Source: Abiotrophia defectiva ATCC 49176
GTDB taxonomy: Bacteria; Bacillota; Bacilli; Lactobacillales; Aerococcaceae
DNA length: 64,000 nt
Direction: 5' to 3'
Assembly: GCF_000160075.2 (NCBI RefSeq)
Contig: NZ_KI535340.1
Coordinates: 912,780 to 976,779, forward strand
Part shown: positions 1 to 8,927 of the stretch, piece after piece
Position numbering within the stretch: position 1 is the stretch's first letter
Layout: every line of letters begins with the position of its first letter
Position numbers and translations under genes: made by a program
Notes under the pieces: generated by a model
What the model saw: only the letters and a program-made list of their open reading frames with translations
Databases searched by the model: none
What the model was told of the DNA's origin: nothing

Positions 1-222
1 CAAACGGAAGAGCACATAGTAGGCGCGCGCCCCCAGCAGGCCTAAGATAATGGTCCAGAAGTAAGCATCCGACAGATAATCTTCCGACAGGCCCTTGCGG
101 CGCCCCTCGCGCATGACTAAGAGATAGGATAGGACCATACCTAAGCCAATCAAGAGGCCATACCAATGGACGGGCCAGCCCAGCAAACGGAAGGCAATGG
201 GATCAATGGCTAAAACTGGCAT
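1..222 (-). CDS. lgt: Prolipoprotein diacylglyceryl transferase (partial, N-terminal part)
   Basis: This membrane enzyme moves diacylglyceryl from phosphatidylglycerol to the lipobox cysteine of prolipoproteins. Only the first 74 residues lie in the window; the gene runs off the left edge. The start reads MPVLAIDPIAFRLLGWPVHWYG, followed by a hydrophobic helix (LLIGLGMVLSYLL) and a second one containing GLLGARAYYVLF, matching the family N-terminus with its conserved GxxGARxYYV. The ATG follows the hprK stop codon with no gap, so the pair is probably translationally coupled. The hprK-lgt order is standard in Firmicutes. Confidence 0.93.
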   Translation of the reverse strand, partial: MPVLAIDPIAFRLLGWPVHWYGLLIGLGMVLSYLLVMREGRRKGLSEDYLSDAYFWTIILGLLGARAYYVLFRL

Positions 223-1158
223 CTAGTCATCAACCCGATTCTTCTTGATAAGGGCGTCTAGTTTACGGTTGAAAGTAGTGGTCGCATCATAACCCATTTG
301 ATTAGCCCGAAAGTTCATGGCAGCCGACTCAACAATGGCTGACAAGTTCCGCCCCGTCTTAACTGGAATGCGGATGCGAGGCACATTGACTTCAAAGATT
401 TGTTCATATTCACGTTGTGAGCCTAGACGGTCATATTCGGTTTGACCATCATCTAGCACGAGATTAATAATCAATTCTAGACGCTTGGAGCGACGGATGG
501 CCGCGACCCCGTAAAGAGACATGACATCGATAATGCCTAAACCACGGATTTCTAAGAGGTTTTGGAGAATTTCAGGAGCTTCACCGACTAGGGTTAATTC
601 GTCAATCATAAAGAGTTCAACCCGGTCGTCGGCAATCAGACGGTGGCCGCGTTGGACCAATTCTAGAGCCGTTTCAGACTTACCGACACCGCTCCCCCCG
701 GTTAGGAGGACCCCCATCCCGAATACTTCCACGAAGACGCCGTGCTTAGCCAAACGTTCAGCTAAACGTCCTTCCAAAAAGTTAGTCAAGTTGGCGAGCA
801 CCCGAGTGGTCTTAGAGCGTGCCACCAAGATTGGCACATGATATTTATCTGCCACGGTGAAGATATCCTCTGGAACCGCCATATCACGTGCGAAGATGAT
901 AGCGGGCGTCTCCTCATTACAGAGGGACTCATAGGCTACAAGGCGCTGCTCCTCTGGCAGACTCGCGAGGTAGAGGAGCTCTGTCCGGCCAATCAGTTGA
1001 ATACGTTCGAAGGGATAGTCCTCCACAAAGCCTGTCAGGGCCAAACCTGGCCGGGATACTTCACTAGTATATATTTGACGAGAACCATAATCTTCCCCAA
1101 AGGCATATTGAATTTTTAAGGTTTTTACGAGTTCATTGACGGTTACACTGCTGGACAT
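223..1158 (-). CDS. hprK: HPr kinase/phosphorylase
   Basis: This is the sensor enzyme of carbon catabolite repression. It phosphorylates HPr on Ser46 when fructose-1,6-bisphosphate is high and dephosphorylates it when phosphate is high; P-Ser-HPr is the CcpA co-repressor. It has 311 residues, the usual length. The P-loop GGSGVGKS lies at residues 154-161, the conserved histidine of KHGVFVEVFG is at about 139, and the family signature EIRGLGIIDVMSLYG is at about 203. A GAGG-type ribosome binding site precedes the ATG. It heads the hprK-lgt unit, separated from the lia-type operon upstream by a terminator. The cre-like sites elsewhere in the window fit its presence. Confidence 0.97.
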   Translation of the reverse strand: MSSSVTVNELVKTLKIQYAFGEDYGSRQIYTSEVSRPGLALTGFVEDYPFERIQLIGRTELLYLASLPEEQRLVAYESLCNEETPAIIFARDMAVPEDIFTVADKYHVPILVARSKTTRVLANLTNFLEGRLAERLAKHGVFVEVFGMGVLLTGGSGVGKSETALELVQRGHRLIADDRVELFMIDELTLVGEAPEILQNLLEIRGLGIIDVMSLYGVAAIRRSKRLELIINLVLDDGQTEYDRLGSQREYEQIFEVNVPRIRIPVKTGRNLSAIVESAAMNFRANQMGYDATTTFNRKLDALIKKNRVDD

Positions 1159-1276
1159 GAAAATGTTGCCTCCTCATTGACTTTTACCTCCTAATCTTAA
1201 CATAGACGGCGGAGAATTCCTATCTTTTCGTTTGCCCGGACAGACCCTTGAAAAGACTGAATTTACCACCCTAAGC

Positions 1277-1310
1277 AAAAGACCGCAGCCATCCGGTCTG
1301 CGGTCTTTTA
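1277..1310 (-). terminator. Terminator after the liaXYZ-type operon
   Basis: A GC-rich hairpin with 11-bp arms (AAAGACCGCAG / CTGCGGTCTTT) lies between the end of the liaZ-like gene and the hprK upstream region. A short T stretch follows on the minus strand. Confidence 0.8.
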
Positions 1311-1316
1311 TGAGTC

Positions 1317-1652
1317 TTAATCATGATAGGGACTGTCCAGGCCAACTAGGCTTTGGCCTAGGGAAAGGGCAACGGCCACCAACATAGCGCTCCAGATAGA
1401 GCTAATGGTAAGGCCACCCGGTAACCAGCTAGCTAAAAGCAGGATAAAGCCGGCAATCAACCAGTTGACCAAGCCCAAACTCAAGAAGTTAAGAGGCCAG
1501 GCAAAGAATTCTAGGACTGGCTTTACCGTCACGCTTAAGAGGGCGAAGACAAAGGCTGATATTAAGGCTCCGCCAAAGCCCGTAACGTTGACGCCCGGCA
1601 TAACATGGGCCAAGCCCATAAAGAGTAAGGTATTCAATAAAATCCGACGCAT
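1317..1652 (-). CDS. Phage-holin-family/YvlD membrane protein, LiaZ-like
   Basis: A small integral membrane protein of 111 residues with about four hydrophobic segments, matching the holin family 4 (YvlD) pattern; for example SVTVKPVLEFFAWPLNFLSLGLVNW is typical of the family. In enterococci the last gene of the liaXYZ operon encodes such a protein and the operon is part of the cell-envelope stress response. The start codon overlaps the stop of the upstream PspC gene by one base, so coupling is likely. Its molecular role is not known; the Lia assignment rests on gene order and family. Confidence 0.85.
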   Translation of the reverse strand: MRRILLNTLLFMGLAHVMPGVNVTGFGGALISAFVFALLSVTVKPVLEFFAWPLNFLSLGLVNWLIAGFILLLASWLPGGLTISSIWSAMLVAVALSLGQSLVGLDSPYHD

Positions 1653-2032
1653 TAGAAATCACTCCAGTCATCCTTAGGCGTCACATCACGTCGCTTAGGC
1701 TCTGCCTTAGCATCGCGACCTGCTGCGCCTTTTTGATAGCGGCGTAGGAAGTCGTTGAGTTCCTCTCTTGCCCGGTTAGCCTGTTGGCGATAACGGTCTC
1801 TTTCCTGTTCGCGGTGGCTAGAGCGACTGGTAGGGCCATTCGCAACCGTATAGTCACTTGGCAGTATAATCCCCAAGACCAAATAAATGAGGAAAGGGGT
1901 CCCCCAACCTGGCCAGATGAGGACAAACCACACTAGGCGAAGGAAGGTAGGGTCAATGCCTAAATATTCTCCCAGCCCCCCGCAGACCCCCATTACTTTA
2001 CGGTCACGGGTAGATTTATATAGTCGTTTCAT
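1652..2032 (-). CDS. PspC-domain membrane protein, LiaY-like
   Basis: A protein of 126 residues. The first 65 form a PspC domain: KSTRDRKVMGVCGGLGEYLG, then IDPTFLRLVWFVL and a second helix ending IILPSDY. The C-terminal 60 residues are charged and R/Q/E-rich, predicted coil (NREQERDRYRQQANRAREEL-like). Enterococcal LiaY is a PspC protein that couples LiaX to the membrane response, and the same gene order holds here. The gene overlaps the following liaZ-like gene by one base and follows a second, very short PspC gene. Function beyond envelope stress is inferred. Confidence 0.87.
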   Translation of the reverse strand: MKRLYKSTRDRKVMGVCGGLGEYLGIDPTFLRLVWFVLIWPGWGTPFLIYLVLGIILPSDYTVANGPTSRSSHREQERDRYRQQANRAREELNDFLRRYQKGAAGRDAKAEPKRRDVTPKDDWSDF

Positions 2033-2062
2033 GGTCGTTCCTTCTTTCTACCTTACTTAAGC

Positions 2063-2242
2063 TTAGGCTTCTGGCATGATGAAAGCTGCAATCAAGTAGC
2101 CGAACAAGCCCACACCACCTAAGAGCCCGGAAATCACCCAGACTACGCGCACAAGCGTTGGGTCTATGCCAAAATAATCAGCAATCCCGGCACAAACGCC
2201 TAAAAACATTCCTTCACGGCTATTACGGGTTAATCGTTTCAT
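2063..2242 (-). CDS. Minimal PspC-domain protein (59 aa)
   Basis: A complete small gene encoding MKRLTRNSREGMFLGVCAGI, then ADYFGIDPTLVRVVWVISGL, a glycine-rich turn, and FGYLIAAFIMPEA. It is a bare PspC domain: a basic N-terminus, the GVCAGIADYFGIDPT signature and a hydrophobic hairpin. A GGAGG-type site lies before the ATG at 2242. It sits 12 bp after the liaX-like gene and 30 bp before the longer PspC gene, so it is a second PspC member inside the same operon. It may be a duplicate of the LiaY domain without the coil. Confidence 0.88.
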   Translation of the reverse strand: MKRLTRNSREGMFLGVCAGIADYFGIDPTLVRVVWVISGLLGGVGLFGYLIAAFIMPEA

Positions 2243-2254
2243 GATAAATTCCTC

Positions 2255-3958
2255 CTATAAATCGGTATCTTTGAGGCGAATGTCGCCTGATACGGTGTTA
2301 ATTTCTAAATGAACGGGGCGTTCTTGGTTGGTCATCAGCCGTTGGAATTCCAGGCTGTGATGACGGTGAGTTTCAACGTCTAGGTGGCCAATACGGTGTT
2401 CCACGTCGCCTGAGCTAGATTGGGCGCTGCCTTCTAGGCTTAAGTTAGCTGGAATGGCGATCTTGACATCGCCACTGACTGTGCTGACCTTCATGGCAGC
2501 CGGCGTCTCATCGCGCTTGGTTAAGAGCAGGTCGCCACTAATCAGGCTAGCCGCTACATCGCCAATGGCACCTACCACGCGGCAGTCGCCGTTGGTTGTC
2601 TCAAGGTTGAGGCGTTTAACCTCTGCTAGGCGGTAGTCTAGATCTCCATTGGTTGAATGGTAGTCTAATAAGTCAGCTGCCACATCAGAAAGGTCGACAT
2701 CCCCATTGACAGTCGTCAGATAAATTTCTTTGGCTTGGACACCGTCTAGCTCAATATCCCCTTGGGTGGTCTCAATTCGAACAGTTTCTAAGTCTTGGTC
2801 TGGCAGGGTCACTTCAATATCCGCTGACATATGGTCGTCTGTTACTTGCAGGAGCAAGTTGCCGTCGTCCATGGAGAGAATGCTGTGGGCTTGGAAATCT
2901 TCTAGGTTAGGATTTGGAATCTTACCGAAGAAGCTAGCCTTGACATTGACTGAGACTTGATCCACATGGGCGCGAGTGACTTTGACATCGCCTCGTGATA
3001 ACTTAAAGTCTAACATTTTTAGGTCCTTAGCGTCAAAGTTAAAAGTATGCTCCCATTCATTGCCCAAACGGCCGTAGGCCCGAACGCCTACGCGAATGCC
3101 TTCACGCGCTGCCTTAAAGGCTGTGCTCACCACTTGACCAATGACCCGGCCCAGGCGGTTGGCTTCATTATCAATACGTTGACCGGCGCGGTCGGCTTTC
3201 TGGCCGAATTGATCCGCTGCCCGACTGACGTGGTCGGCTGCTCGTTGGCCGCCTTCATTAACTTGGCGAACGAAGTCGTTGAGTCGTTGGGCGAAGGGCT
3301 CTGAAGCAGGGCTTGCTGGCTTGTAGGCCTTGAGTTCTTCTTGGAGCTGGTCAATCTTTTGGCCTCGCTCCAGGACTTCTGCTGCTACTTGAGCTTTTTG
3401 AGCTTGGAGTTCTTCACTGAGCTCGTCTAATTCTGCTAGAATCTCGAACTCTCTTAGGCGTTGCTTAGCGATTAGGAGGGCTTGGCCTTCTTTTTCCAGG
3501 CTTTCCTCTAATTCTTGGCGCTTGGCTGCCGCTGCTTCTGCCTCTTCCTGGCTGAGTGAAGCTTCAGGTTGAGAGGCTTCGGGTGCTGGCTCTGCTGACT
3601 TGCTGTCATCTTGCTTATCTTCTTGTTTGTCATCAAGGCTTTGTTGGACGCTATAGATGATTTCTTGACCAAATTTGAGGCTCTTGTCGATGGCTTCTTG
3701 GACGGTAGCCTTGAGTTGTTCCGAATCGAAGCCCGCCTTCTTGCCCTGCTCAGACTCTTGGTCTGCTGGCGCTTCTTGATTGGTTGAGGCTTCCTGGTCC
3801 GTCACTTGGTCTTGATCTTGAGCGTCGGCTGGCTCCTCTACTTGGTCCGCTGATTTTGCTTGGGCCGAAGCTTCGAGGAGGCGAAGGGCTTCATCCATGG
3901 TAATGACTTGTTGTTTGACTAATTCAATGATTCTTTCTTTCTCATTCATATCTCTCAC
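2255..3958 (-). CDS. liaX: LiaX-like DUF4097 protein (daptomycin-sensing family)
   Basis: A protein of 567 residues. Residues 1-32 are a short helical N-terminus (KERIIELVKQQVITMDEALRLLEA) of the kind found at the start of YvlB/LiaX. Then comes an acidic Q/D/E-rich stretch to about 145 and predicted coiled coil at about 145-230. The C-terminal half is a DUF4097 beta-repeat domain with recurrent SGDV/NGDV/TGDI-like motifs (RGDVKVT, TTQGDIEL, TVNGDVDL, SGDVKIA, SGDIRLK). In Enterococcus faecalis, LiaX senses daptomycin and antimicrobial peptides and controls membrane remodelling. The order liaX-pspC-yvlD-hprK-lgt matches the enterococcal locus. The acidic segment looks longer than I expect for the family. 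Confidence 0.82.
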   Translation of the reverse strand: MRDMNEKERIIELVKQQVITMDEALRLLEASAQAKSADQVEEPADAQDQDQVTDQEASTNQEAPADQESEQGKKAGFDSEQLKATVQEAIDKSLKFGQEIIYSVQQSLDDKQEDKQDDSKSAEPAPEASQPEASLSQEEAEAAAAKRQELEESLEKEGQALLIAKQRLREFEILAELDELSEELQAQKAQVAAEVLERGQKIDQLQEELKAYKPASPASEPFAQRLNDFVRQVNEGGQRAADHVSRAADQFGQKADRAGQRIDNEANRLGRVIGQVVSTAFKAAREGIRVGVRAYGRLGNEWEHTFNFDAKDLKMLDFKLSRGDVKVTRAHVDQVSVNVKASFFGKIPNPNLEDFQAHSILSMDDGNLLLQVTDDHMSADIEVTLPDQDLETVRIETTQGDIELDGVQAKEIYLTTVNGDVDLSDVAADLLDYHSTNGDLDYRLAEVKRLNLETTNGDCRVVGAIGDVAASLISGDLLLTKRDETPAAMKVSTVSGDVKIAIPANLSLEGSAQSSSGDVEHRIGHLDVETHRHHSLEFQRLMTNQERPVHLEINTVSGDIRLKDTDL

Positions 3959-4063
3959 TCCTTAAATGAGGGCTTGTTTCTTAACTACACCCTTATTATG
4001 CCAGTTTTCCACTCGTTTGACATAGGGCCTAGGACCGATATTTGCTCGGACCTAGGGATGAAA

Positions 4064-4091
4064 AGAGCGACTGACAGGTCTCAGCCGCTCT
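4064..4091 (-). terminator. Hairpin upstream of the liaX-like gene
   Basis: A stem AGAGCG-CTGA / TCAG-CGCTCT with one mismatch is followed on the minus strand by TTTT. Together with a second imperfect hairpin at 4028-4055 (CCTAGG-CCGA arms) it forms a barrier between uvrA and the lia-type operon. It could be a backup terminator for uvrA or part of a leader. Confidence 0.5.
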
Positions 4092-4125
4092 AAACGCATG
4101 ACTTATGCTAAGTTATAAGGAAAAA

Positions 4126-4308
4126 TATAAATTATTATATATTGAAGCTTTGACAGTCTGCCTAGTAAAAGCCTATTAAATCAAGCTTTTCCAGCCAAAA
4201 GACGAACGTTCTTGTGAAATTCGTCCGACTTTGTGAAAAACGGCTAAGTAAGACCGTAAAAATCATGGTGCCAAACCCTATTTATTAGTGTAACACTAAT
4301 AAATAGGG
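4126..4308. repeat. Intergenic palindromic element, copy A (long form)
   Basis: The element ends in a 33-bp palindrome at 4276-4308 (16-bp perfect arms CCCTATTTATTAGTGT around a single base). Upstream lie the motif GCCAAAAGACGAACGTT (4194-4210) and an AT-rich start near 4126. The copy at 26414-26594 has the same three landmarks at the same distances (75-76 bp and 75 bp), so these are copies of one element of about 180 bp. It has no coding capacity that I can see. It lies between uvrA and the liaX-like gene. Confidence 0.8.
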
Positions 4309-4322
4309 AACGTAAAATAAAC

Positions 4323-4356
4323 AAATAAGACTGGGACAAATGTCCCAGTCTTATTT
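4323..4356. terminator. uvrA terminator
   Basis: A perfect 16-bp stem (AAATAAGACTGGGACA / its complement) with a 2-nt loop touches the uvrA stop codon. T-rich tracts occur on both sides, so it could work in either direction; uvrA on the minus strand is the obvious user. Confidence 0.85.
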
Positions 4357-7184
4357 TATTTTTTCAATAATGGTTTGAGGTACTGGCCGGTGAAGGAGCC
4401 CTTGACTTTGGCTACTTCTTCCGGTGTCCCGGTGGCGATAATCTGACCACCGCGAACCCCGCCCTCTGGCCCAAGGTCGATGACATAGTCGGCGGTCTTA
4501 ATGACATCCAGATTATGTTCAATGACCACTACGGTATTGCCCGCTTGGACTAGGCGGTCGATGACCTCTAGCAACTTGCGGATGTCGTGGGCATGAAGCC
4601 CGGTCGTTGGTTCATCCAAGACATAGAAGGTGTTGCCTGTCGAAACCCGCTGCAATTCGGCCGCCAACTTCATACGTTGAGCTTCCCCACCTGACAGGGT
4701 AGTAGCAGACTGACCCAGGCTAATATAGCCTAAACCAACATCTAGCAAGGTTTGGAGTTTGCGCTTAATTTTTGGAATCGCAGCGAAGAACTCCACCGCT
4801 TCTTCAACGGTTAGGTCTAGCACTTCGGTGATGTTGAGGCCCTTGTACTTGATTTCCAGGGTTTCAGAGTTATAGCGACGGCCACCACAGACCTCACAAG
4901 GCACGTAGACGTCTGGCAGGAAGTGCATCTCAATCTTGTTAATCCCGCCACCGGCACAGGCTTCACAACGCCCGCCCTTGATATTGAAGCTGAAGCGCCC
5001 TTTGTTATAACCGCGCAACTTGGCTTCATTGGTCTGGGCAAAGAGGTCTCGAATATCGTCGAAGACCCCCGTATAGGTCGCTGGGTTACTACGCGGCGTC
5101 CGGCCGATTGGGCTCTGATCAATGTCGATAATCTTGTCTAAACTTTCGTAGCCCTTGATCGACTTGAATTTACCTGGACGGGTCTTGGCCTTGGTCAGTT
5201 CCTTGAGCAAGGCCTGCTTGAGGATGGCATTGACCAAACTGGATTTACCTGAGCCCGAAACCCCCGTCACTGCGACAAAGCGCCCTAAGGGGAACTTGGC
5301 GGTGACATTCTGCAGGTTGTTCTCGTTAGCTCCCGTAACGGTCACCCAACCCTTGTCTTCCTGACGACGGCTGGCTGGCAAGGCGATTTTCTCCTGACCT
5401 GACAGGTATTTACCTGTTAAGGAATTTGGATTCTTCATGACCTCTTCTGGTGTCCCACATGCGACCACTTGGCCACCGTGCTCACCAGCACCCGGCCCAA
5501 TATCAATAATATAGTCGGCTGTCATCATGGTTTCTTCGTCGTGTTCCACCACAATCAGGGTATTGCCCAAGTCCCGCATCTGAGTCAGCGACTGAATGAG
5601 ACGAGAGTTATCACGTTGGTGGAGACCGATTGAAGGTTCATCCAAGATATAGAGGACCCCACTGAGGTTGGAGCCAATTTGGGTAGCCAGACGAATACGT
5701 TGCGCTTCCCCACCTGACAAGGAACCAGCCACCCGGCTCAAGGTCAGATAATCTAACCCCACATTATTAAGGAAGGTCAGGCGATCGGTCACTTCCTTGA
5801 TAATGGGCTTAGCAATGACTTCATCGGCCGGCCCAAAGGTCAGGCTCTTGAAGTGAGCCAAGGCATCACTAATAGACAATTCGGTGGCTTGGGCGATATT
5901 GAGGTCCCCTACCCGAACTGATAAGGCCGTTGGGTTGAGACGTTGGCCCTGGCAGGCTGGGCAGATATGCTCGACCATGTACTGGCGCATGACTTCCTTG
6001 GTGTAGTCGGAACCCGTATCGTTGTAGCGGCGTTCCATATTGGTAATAACTCCTTCAAAGACCGTATCCACCGTCCGCGTGCCGTTTCCCGACATTGGGG
6101 TATAGGTGAATTTGAAGCTGCGTCCGTCTTTGACCCCATACTTAAGGTCTGCTTGCTGGGACTTTTTGAGCTTCTTATAAGGAACATCCATGGGGATGCC
6201 TTCCTGTTCACAGAATTGGCGCATCATGGACATATAGTAGTTGGAACTGATTGGATTCCAAGCGACAAAGGCCCCTTCTTCCAAGGTCAGATTTTCATCG
6301 GGAATAGCCAAGGCCTCGTCCACTACTAGACGGGAACCTAAGCCGTCACAGCTTGGGCAGGCACCAAAAGGCGCATTGAAGGAGAAGAGACGGGGCTCCA
6401 ACTCGCCCATCTGGAAATCGCCATGCGGGCAGGCAAAGTGTTCATTGAAACGCATCTCCTGACCGTCAATGACATCGATAATGACATAGCCTTCAGATAG
6501 TTTGAGGGCAGTCTCCATGGAGTCGAAGAGGCGGGAGCGGACGCCATCCTTGATGACGACCCGGTCCACCACGACGTCGATATTGTGCTTGGTATTCTTG
6601 GCTAGTTCAGGCACTTCGGTGACATCATAAATCTGGCCATCCACTCGCACCCGGACAAAACCGTCCTTGTTAATCTTCTCCAGGGTCTTCTGATGCTGGC
6701 CTTTTTGATTACGAATCAGAGGGGACAGAATTTGGATACGCGTACGCTCAGGTAGGTCTAGGACCTGGTTGACCATCTGTTCAACAGATTGGCGTTGAAT
6801 AGGAATATGGTGATGGGGACAGTAGGGTACCCCCACACGAGCATAGAGCAAACGCAGGTAGTCGTTAATTTCGGTTACCGTACCGACCGTTGACCGCGGG
6901 TTGTGGCTAGTGGTCTTCTGGTCGATGGAAATAGCCGGGCTCAGGCCTTCGATGGAGTCCACATCTGGCTTATCCATTTGACCTAGGAACTGGCGGGCAT
7001 AGGCCGACAAACTCTCCACATAGCGACGTTGACCCTCCGCATAGAGGGTGTCAAAGGCCAGGGAGCTCTTACCTGACCCGGAAAGCCCCGTCACTACCAC
7101 CAGCTGGTCACGCGGAATCTCTAGGTTAATATTTTTTAAGTTATGGGAACGTGCCCCTTTGATTACAATTTTATCTTTGGCCAT
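4356..7184 (-). CDS. uvrA: Excinuclease ABC subunit A
   Basis: This is the DNA damage-sensing ATPase of nucleotide excision repair and loads UvrB at lesions. From the start [20 protein letters not shown] it has 942 residues, the usual length. It shows two ABC modules with Walker A ([20 protein letters not shown] and [12 protein letters not shown]), two signature motifs ([11 protein letters not shown] and [11 protein letters not shown]), and zinc-binding CxxC pairs ([16 protein letters not shown]...CEVCGG). An in-frame extension of 26 codons upstream is possible, but the GGAGA site 8 bases before 7184 and family length decide the start. It has its own promoter and LexA-type box; uvrB is not in the window. 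Confidence 0.98.
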   Translation of the reverse strand: MAKDKIVIKGARSHNLKNINLEIPRDQLVVVTGLSGSGKSSLAFDTLYAEGQRRYVESLSAYARQFLGQMDKPDVDSIEGLSPAISIDQKTTSHNPRSTVGTVTEINDYLRLLYARVGVPYCPHHHIPIQRQSVEQMVNQVLDLPERTRIQILSPLIRNQKGQHQKTLEKINKDGFVRVRVDGQIYDVTEVPELAKNTKHNIDVVVDRVVIKDGVRSRLFDSMETALKLSEGYVIIDVIDGQEMRFNEHFACPHGDFQMGELEPRLFSFNAPFGACPSCDGLGSRLVVDEALAIPDENLTLEEGAFVAWNPISSNYYMSMMRQFCEQEGIPMDVPYKKLKKSQQADLKYGVKDGRSFKFTYTPMSGNGTRTVDTVFEGVITNMERRYNDTGSDYTKEVMRQYMVEHICPACQGQRLNPTALSVRVGDLNIAQATELSISDALAHFKSLTFGPADEVIAKPIIKEVTDRLTFLNNVGLDYLTLSRVAGSLSGGEAQRIRLATQIGSNLSGVLYILDEPSIGLHQRDNSRLIQSLTQMRDLGNTLIVVEHDEETMMTADYIIDIGPGAGEHGGQVVACGTPEEVMKNPNSLTGKYLSGQEKIALPASRRQEDKGWVTVTGANENNLQNVTAKFPLGRFVAVTGVSGSGKSSLVNAILKQALLKELTKAKTRPGKFKSIKGYESLDKIIDIDQSPIGRTPRSNPATYTGVFDDIRDLFAQTNEAKLRGYNKGRFSFNIKGGRCEACAGGGINKIEMHFLPDVYVPCEVCGGRRYNSETLEIKYKGLNITEVLDLTVEEAVEFFAAIPKIKRKLQTLLDVGLGYISLGQSATTLSGGEAQRMKLAAELQRVSTGNTFYVLDEPTTGLHAHDIRKLLEVIDRLVQAGNTVVVIEHNLDVIKTADYVIDLGPEGGVRGGQIIATGTPEEVAKVKGSFTGQYLKPLLKK

Positions 7185-7218
7185 TGTCTTTCTCCTCTGG
7201 TTCAATCTTACCTTACCC

Positions 7219-7259
7219 ATTATAGCACACTTAGTCTCCCAGGTGCGAAAATTTGTTCG
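7219..7259 (-). promoter_or_regulatory. uvrA promoter with LexA (DinR) box
   Basis: On the minus strand a TATAAT -10 (7219-7224) lies 34 bp before the chosen uvrA start. The sequence CGAACAAATTTTCG at 7246-7259 covers the -35 region. It fits the Gram-positive LexA/DinR consensus CGAACRNRYGTTCG closely, with a single base change in the right half. SOS control of uvrA is known in Firmicutes; here it is inferred from this site. Confidence 0.7.
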
Positions 7260-7261
7260 CA

Positions 7262-7293
7262 AAAAAAGCGCCGGCCTTCAAGGGCTAGCGCAC
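7262..7293 (-). terminator. tag terminator
   Basis: The hairpin GCGC-GCC / GGC-GCGC, read on the minus strand, is followed by seven T residues and overlaps the last codons of tag. It separates tag from uvrA transcription signals. Confidence 0.7.
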
Positions 7294-7851
7294 TGCTTGA
7301 TAACAGAAACATTCTGGCTCGTGGTCATTGACCATGCCGATGGCTTGGAGATAGGAATAGACCGTCACACTGCCTAGGAATTTAAAGCCCCGCTTCTTGA
7401 GGTCCTTGGTTATGCGGTCGCTCAAGTCGCTTCGGGTCAGCCGCTCCCCTGGGGGCGGAAAGACCACCTGGCCCTCCGTAAAGTGCCAGATATAGGCATC
7501 GAAGCTGCCCCATTCCGCCTGCACCTTGAGAAAGGCCTGGGCGTTGGCAATGGTCGCTCGAATCTTGCCCCGATGGCGGATAAGGCCCGCATCCTGGGCT
7601 AGGCGTTCGACATCCTCTTCCTGATACTGGGCGATACGGCCATAGTCATAGCCTTCCAGGGCCCGGGCAAAGTTAGCCTCCTTGGATAGAACCAAGCGCC
7701 AGGACAAGCCCACATGGAAGGATTCCAGGACCAACCATTTGAAAAGGTCTAAATCCTGGTGCTGGGGCACGCCCCAAACCTGGTCATGGTAGGCCTGGTA
7801 ATAATCTGGCATATTGGTTGCCCAGGCGCAACGTTTTTTACTTGCGTCCAT
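7285..7851 (-). CDS. tag: DNA-3-methyladenine glycosylase I
   Basis: This base-excision repair glycosylase removes 3-methyladenine. With the start at 7851 ([14 protein letters not shown]) the product has 188 residues, the family length. Family features seen are RCAWA near the N-terminus, YHDQVWGVP, FxxLxLESFxxGLSW, and a C-terminal ECFCYQ with the HxCxC-like zinc ligands (HEPECFCY). The first codons overlap the preceding small gene by 14 bases. An in-frame ATG at 7890 would add 13 residues unlike the family. It follows the rsmI-side genes and precedes uvrA. Confidence 0.93.
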   Translation of the reverse strand: MDASKKRCAWATNMPDYYQAYHDQVWGVPQHQDLDLFKWLVLESFHVGLSWRLVLSKEANFARALEGYDYGRIAQYQEEDVERLAQDAGLIRHRGKIRATIANAQAFLKVQAEWGSFDAYIWHFTEGQVVFPPPGERLTRSDLSDRITKDLKKRGFKFLGSVTVYSYLQAIGMVNDHEPECFCYQAVR

Positions 7852-8038
7852 GATCCTTGCCTTTGGCTTGGTCATCCTGGTCATGGTCATCTTCTAAGGC
7901 GCTTGGGTCAAAGGCAAATTGGTCGGTAGGATCAACGAATTCCTTCTCTTCTTCATCTAGGACCAGGCCTAATTTGGCCATGGCAGCCTCTAAGTCTTTA
8001 TCGTTTTTCAATAAGAAATCTTCATCTTTTAATGCCAT
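7838..8038 (-). CDS. Small acidic protein of unknown function (66 aa)
   Basis: I do not recognise a family. The product starts MALKDEDFLLKNDKDLEAAM and is strongly acidic (D/E-rich), ending in a short basic tail (GKDHGRK). No membrane segment or cysteine is seen. A GAGGAGG site sits just before the ATG, and the gene overlaps the start of tag by 14 bases and follows rsmI by 16, so it appears to be a translated member of the rsmI-tag stretch. It may be a linker or binding peptide; no function is claimed. Confidence 0.7.
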   Translation of the reverse strand: MALKDEDFLLKNDKDLEAAMAKLGLVLDEEEKEFVDPTDQFAFDPSALEDDHDQDDQAKGKDHGRK

Positions 8039-8054
8039 AAGTCTTCCTCCTCTA

Positions 8055-8927
8055 TTAATCGGTCAGGTCGTGATAGGCCTGATAGACGCTTTGTTTTTTC
8101 AGTCCGTAAGTCTTGGCCACTTGTTTAATGGCTTGCTTGGAATTGAGGCCTTCTTGAGCCATGAGGTCTTGGACCAAGGCCTTAAGATCGGTCTCTGCGG
8201 TCAGCTCAGGGCCCATCTCGGCCTTACCCCCGCCAGCGACCAAGAGGACACATTCGCCCTTGATTTCCTGGTCAGCTAGGCACATGATCACTTGATGGAC
8301 ATTGCCCCGAATATAGGTCTCATATCGCTTGGTTAACTCCCGCGCTATGACCACAGCTCGATCCGGCCCCAATTCCTGGCGAATGGCCTGGAGAGCCTGC
8401 TTGATGCGGTGGGGCGACTCATAGAAAATGGCCGTCGCCTCCTGGCCCGCCACTAGATCTAAGACAGCGACCTGGCCTTTCTTATCCCGTGGGAAGAAGC
8501 CGTAATAGGTGAAGGTCTGGCAGGATAAGCCCGAAGCAATCAAGGCTGTCAGGGCCGCATTGGCGCCTGGCAGAGCCACCACCGCTAAGCCCTGACTAAG
8601 GGCCGCATCCACCAAGGGATGACCTGGGTCATTAATTAGAGGCATGCCAGCATCTGACACCAAGGCCAAATCCTGACCTTGCGCCAGACGTTCTAACAAG
8701 GGCTGGAGGCGGTCAGCCTGGCTATGTTCATGGAAGCTCTGCATAGGCGTCTCAATCTCAAAATGGTTTAAGAGTTTAATGGTATTACGGGTATCCTCCG
8801 CCAGAATCAAATCTGCTTCCTTGAGGTGGCGAATAGCCCGGAAGGTCATGTCCTCTAAGTTACCAATCGGCGTTGGCACCAAGTAGAGGGTTCCCCCATT
8901 CCAGGACTCAAAGCTCCGTTGTTCCAT
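8055..8927 (-). CDS. rsmI: 16S rRNA (cytidine1402-2'-O)-methyltransferase
   Basis: This SAM-dependent enzyme methylates the ribose of C1402 in the decoding centre of 16S rRNA. It has 290 residues, normal for the family. Key motifs are [20 protein letters not shown] near the N-terminus, [27 protein letters not shown] and [17 protein letters not shown], followed by GFFPRDKKG and FYESPHRI. It overlaps the GIY-YIG gene upstream by 20 bases. The order yabA, yabB, yazA, rsmI is conserved in Firmicutes. Confidence 0.97.
   Translation of the reverse strand: MEQRSFESWNGGTLYLVPTPIGNLEDMTFRAIRHLKEADLILAEDTRNTIKLLNHFEIETPMQSFHEHSQADRLQPLLERLAQGQDLALVSDAGMPLINDPGHPLVDAALSQGLAVVALPGANAALTALIASGLSCQTFTYYGFFPRDKKGQVAVLDLVAGQEATAIFYESPHRIKQALQAIRQELGPDRAVVIARELTKRYETYIRGNVHQVIMCLADQEIKGECVLLVAGGGKAEMGPELTAETDLKALVQDLMAQEGLNSKQAIKQVAKTYGLKKQSVYQAYHDLTD

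Noticed and set aside
838..1119. Plus-strand reading frame of 93 codons in hprK
   Set aside because: Antisense shadow of hprK with no ribosome site or family.
4276..4308. Simple Rho-independent terminator for the A-E palindromes
   Set aside because: AT-rich stem without a following T-run, and each copy lies next to a separate GC-rich terminator; also the conserved flanks argue for a repeat.
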